In this document: piece after piece, positions 22,698 through 23,745 of the stretch | Layout of the letters: every line of letters starts with the position of its first letter | Position numbering within the stretch: position 1 is the first letter of the stretch | From: Fusobacterium sp. | Lineage (GTDB): Bacteria; Fusobacteriota; Fusobacteriia; Fusobacteriales; Fusobacteriaceae | Reading direction: 5' to 3' | Length of the DNA stretch: 23,745 bases | NCBI GenBank assembly: GCA_018457305.1 | Contig: JAGYHM010000007.1 | Location: 1 to 23,745 of the forward strand | Made by a program: the position numbers and the translations under genes | The notes under the pieces: generated by a model | Seen by the model: only the letters and a program-made list of their open reading frames with translations | Database searches by the model: none | Told to the model about the DNA's origin: nothing

Positions 22698-23745
22698 ATG
22701 TCAATGGAACTTATACTATTTATAGCAATGGTAACAGTTTTTGCTGTTTCTTGCTTCTTATTTAAACTTCCAGTTAGTATAGCAATGTTTTTATCAGCAA
22801 TTTCAGGAACTTTAATTTCTGGAAATGGGATTCCTGTAAGACATTTAGTTGAAGGAAGTTTTTCATATATAGATACTATTTTAGTAATTTCAACAGCAAT
22901 GATTTTTATGAAAATAATTGAAGAAATAGGAACTTTAAATAGTTTAACATCAGTAATTTTGAAAAAATTTCATAAAACACCTGTAATTTTACTTATATTA
23001 TTGATGTTTATTGCAATGTTCCCGGGAATGATAACAGGCTCATCTACGGCAGCAGTTTTAACTGCTGGAAGTATAGTAGCTCCAATATTTATGATATTGG
23101 GAATACCGATAGTAGAAACGGCAGCAATTGTAGCAATAGGTGGACTTTGTGGGATGATAGCCCCACCAGTTAATGTACCTGCTATGATAATTGGTGGAGG
23201 AATAGATATGCCTTATGTAGGATTTACAATTCCATTATTACTTTTAACAATTCCAGTTGCTATATTTTCTGTTTTATATTTAGGAATGAAATATGTAAAA
23301 AATATAGACTACGAAGTAATAAAAGAAAAAGTTAAAGTAGAAGATAATGGATTGAAATTATATATTCCTATAATAGTAGTTGTATTTTTAATGGTAGCAG
23401 ATAAAGTGTTTCCTAGATTTTTTGGTTTAGGAATGCCATTTATTTTTATGATAGGCTCAGCAATAGGAATAGTATGTGGTAAAAAAATAAATGTTATAAA
23501 GGTTTCAAAAGATGCTATCAATCAATGTTTACCAGTGTTAGGAATTTTGATGGGAGTTGGAATGTTTATTCAGACTATGACATTAACTGGAGTTAGAGGT
23601 TTTGTAGTAGTTAGTAGTTTAAGTTTACCACCAACTTTATTATTTGTAGCTATGGCAATAACAATACCATTATTTGGAGCAGTTTCTTCATTTGGAGCTT
23701 CATCTGTTTTAGGAGTTCCCTTTTTAATGGCATTCTTGGCATATA
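22698..23745 (+). CDS. TRAP-type transporter large permease (DctM-like), partial
   Basis: This frame stays open to the window end, giving the first 349 residues. It is strongly hydrophobic, with about nine membrane segments. DctM-family sequences are visible: FPGMITGSSTAAVLTAGS and GGLCGMIAPPVNVPAMI in the first half, and a repeat-like second half with GAVSSFGASSVLGVP. TRAP large subunits move organic anions with sodium together with a small membrane subunit and a periplasmic binding protein. Neither of those partners is seen here, though the DUF6305-like protein just upstream is periplasmic. AAAGGAGG precedes the ATG at 22698. The C-terminus lies beyond the window. Confidence 0.85.
   Translation, partial: MSMELILFIAMVTVFAVSCFLFKLPVSIAMFLSAISGTLISGNGIPVRHLVEGSFSYIDTILVISTAMIFMKIIEEIGTLNSLTSVILKKFHKTPVILLILLMFIAMFPGMITGSSTAAVLTAGSIVAPIFMILGIPIVETAAIVAIGGLCGMIAPPVNVPAMIIGGGIDMPYVGFTIPLLLLTIPVAIFSVLYLGMKYVKNIDYEVIKEKVKVEDNGLKLYIPIIVVVFLMVADKVFPRFFGLGMPFIFMIGSAIGIVCGKKINVIKVSKDAINQCLPVLGILMGVGMFIQTMTLTGVRGFVVVSSLSLPPTLLFVAMAITIPLFGAVSSFGASSVLGVPFLMAFLAY

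Overview
The window is very AT-rich, and every gene I can support reads rightward. Gene content and order, A/T-heavy codon use (Lys, Ile, Asn, Glu), AAGGAGG-type ribosome binding sites and the mixture of Gram-negative outer-membrane chemistry with a Firmicutes-like HrcA/CIRCE heat-shock operator all point to a Fusobacterium chromosome (F. nucleatum/periodonticum group is my inference). No tRNA, rRNA, CRISPR array, transposase or phage gene is visible.

Layout. (1) 1-285: two copies of a GC-rich intergenic repeat, a terminator, a 17-bp palindrome, a promoter and a variant CIRCE operator, all ahead of clpB. (2) 286-2868: the ClpB disaggregase, with a strong internal ribosome binding site that should also give an N-domain-less form. 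(3) 2869-3550: another repeat copy, a 37-codon peptide gene, a 94-aa acidic hypothetical, then another repeat copy. (4) 3551-6413: a tight three-gene unit of an OLD-like ATPase/TOPRIM protein with altered ATPase motifs, a fused MsrA-MsrB methionine sulfoxide reductase, and a KptA/Tpt1 RNA 2'-phosphotransferase. (5) 6523-8106: a DUF438/hemerythrin-like/PAS/DUF1858-like protein with its own terminator. (6) 8107-8385: a diverged repeat copy with a long inverted repeat, then an extended -10 promoter. (7) 8386-19991: a ten-gene division and cell-wall (dcw) operon, gmhB-murF fusion, mraY, murD, murG, murC, murB, ddl, ftsQ, ftsA, ftsZ, with ATGA overlaps at mraY/murD and ftsQ/ftsA and one terminator after ftsZ. 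(8) 20030-20276: AT-rich spacer with a possible gene remnant. (9) 20277-23745: secreted gamma-glutamyltranspeptidase, a DUF6305-like exported protein, a terminator-like hairpin, and a TRAP-type large permease cut by the window edge.

How the genes work together. The dcw operon supplies the cytoplasmic and lipid-linked steps from UDP-MurNAc (MurB, MurC, MurD, MurF, Ddl, MraY, MurG) plus the FtsQ/FtsA/FtsZ core. murE, ftsI and ftsW are not in this stretch. The first gene joins a heptose-bisphosphate phosphatase of the LPS pathway to MurF, physically linking outer-membrane and peptidoglycan precursor synthesis. ClpB, MsrAB, KptA and the OLD-like protein form a loose stress and repair neighbourhood. 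The right end looks like a periplasmic glutathione/gamma-glutamyl peptide breakdown and uptake locus. The most notable observations are the GmhB-MurF fusion, the five-copy dispersed intergenic repeat, the internal ClpB start and the OLD-like protein with non-canonical ATPase residues.
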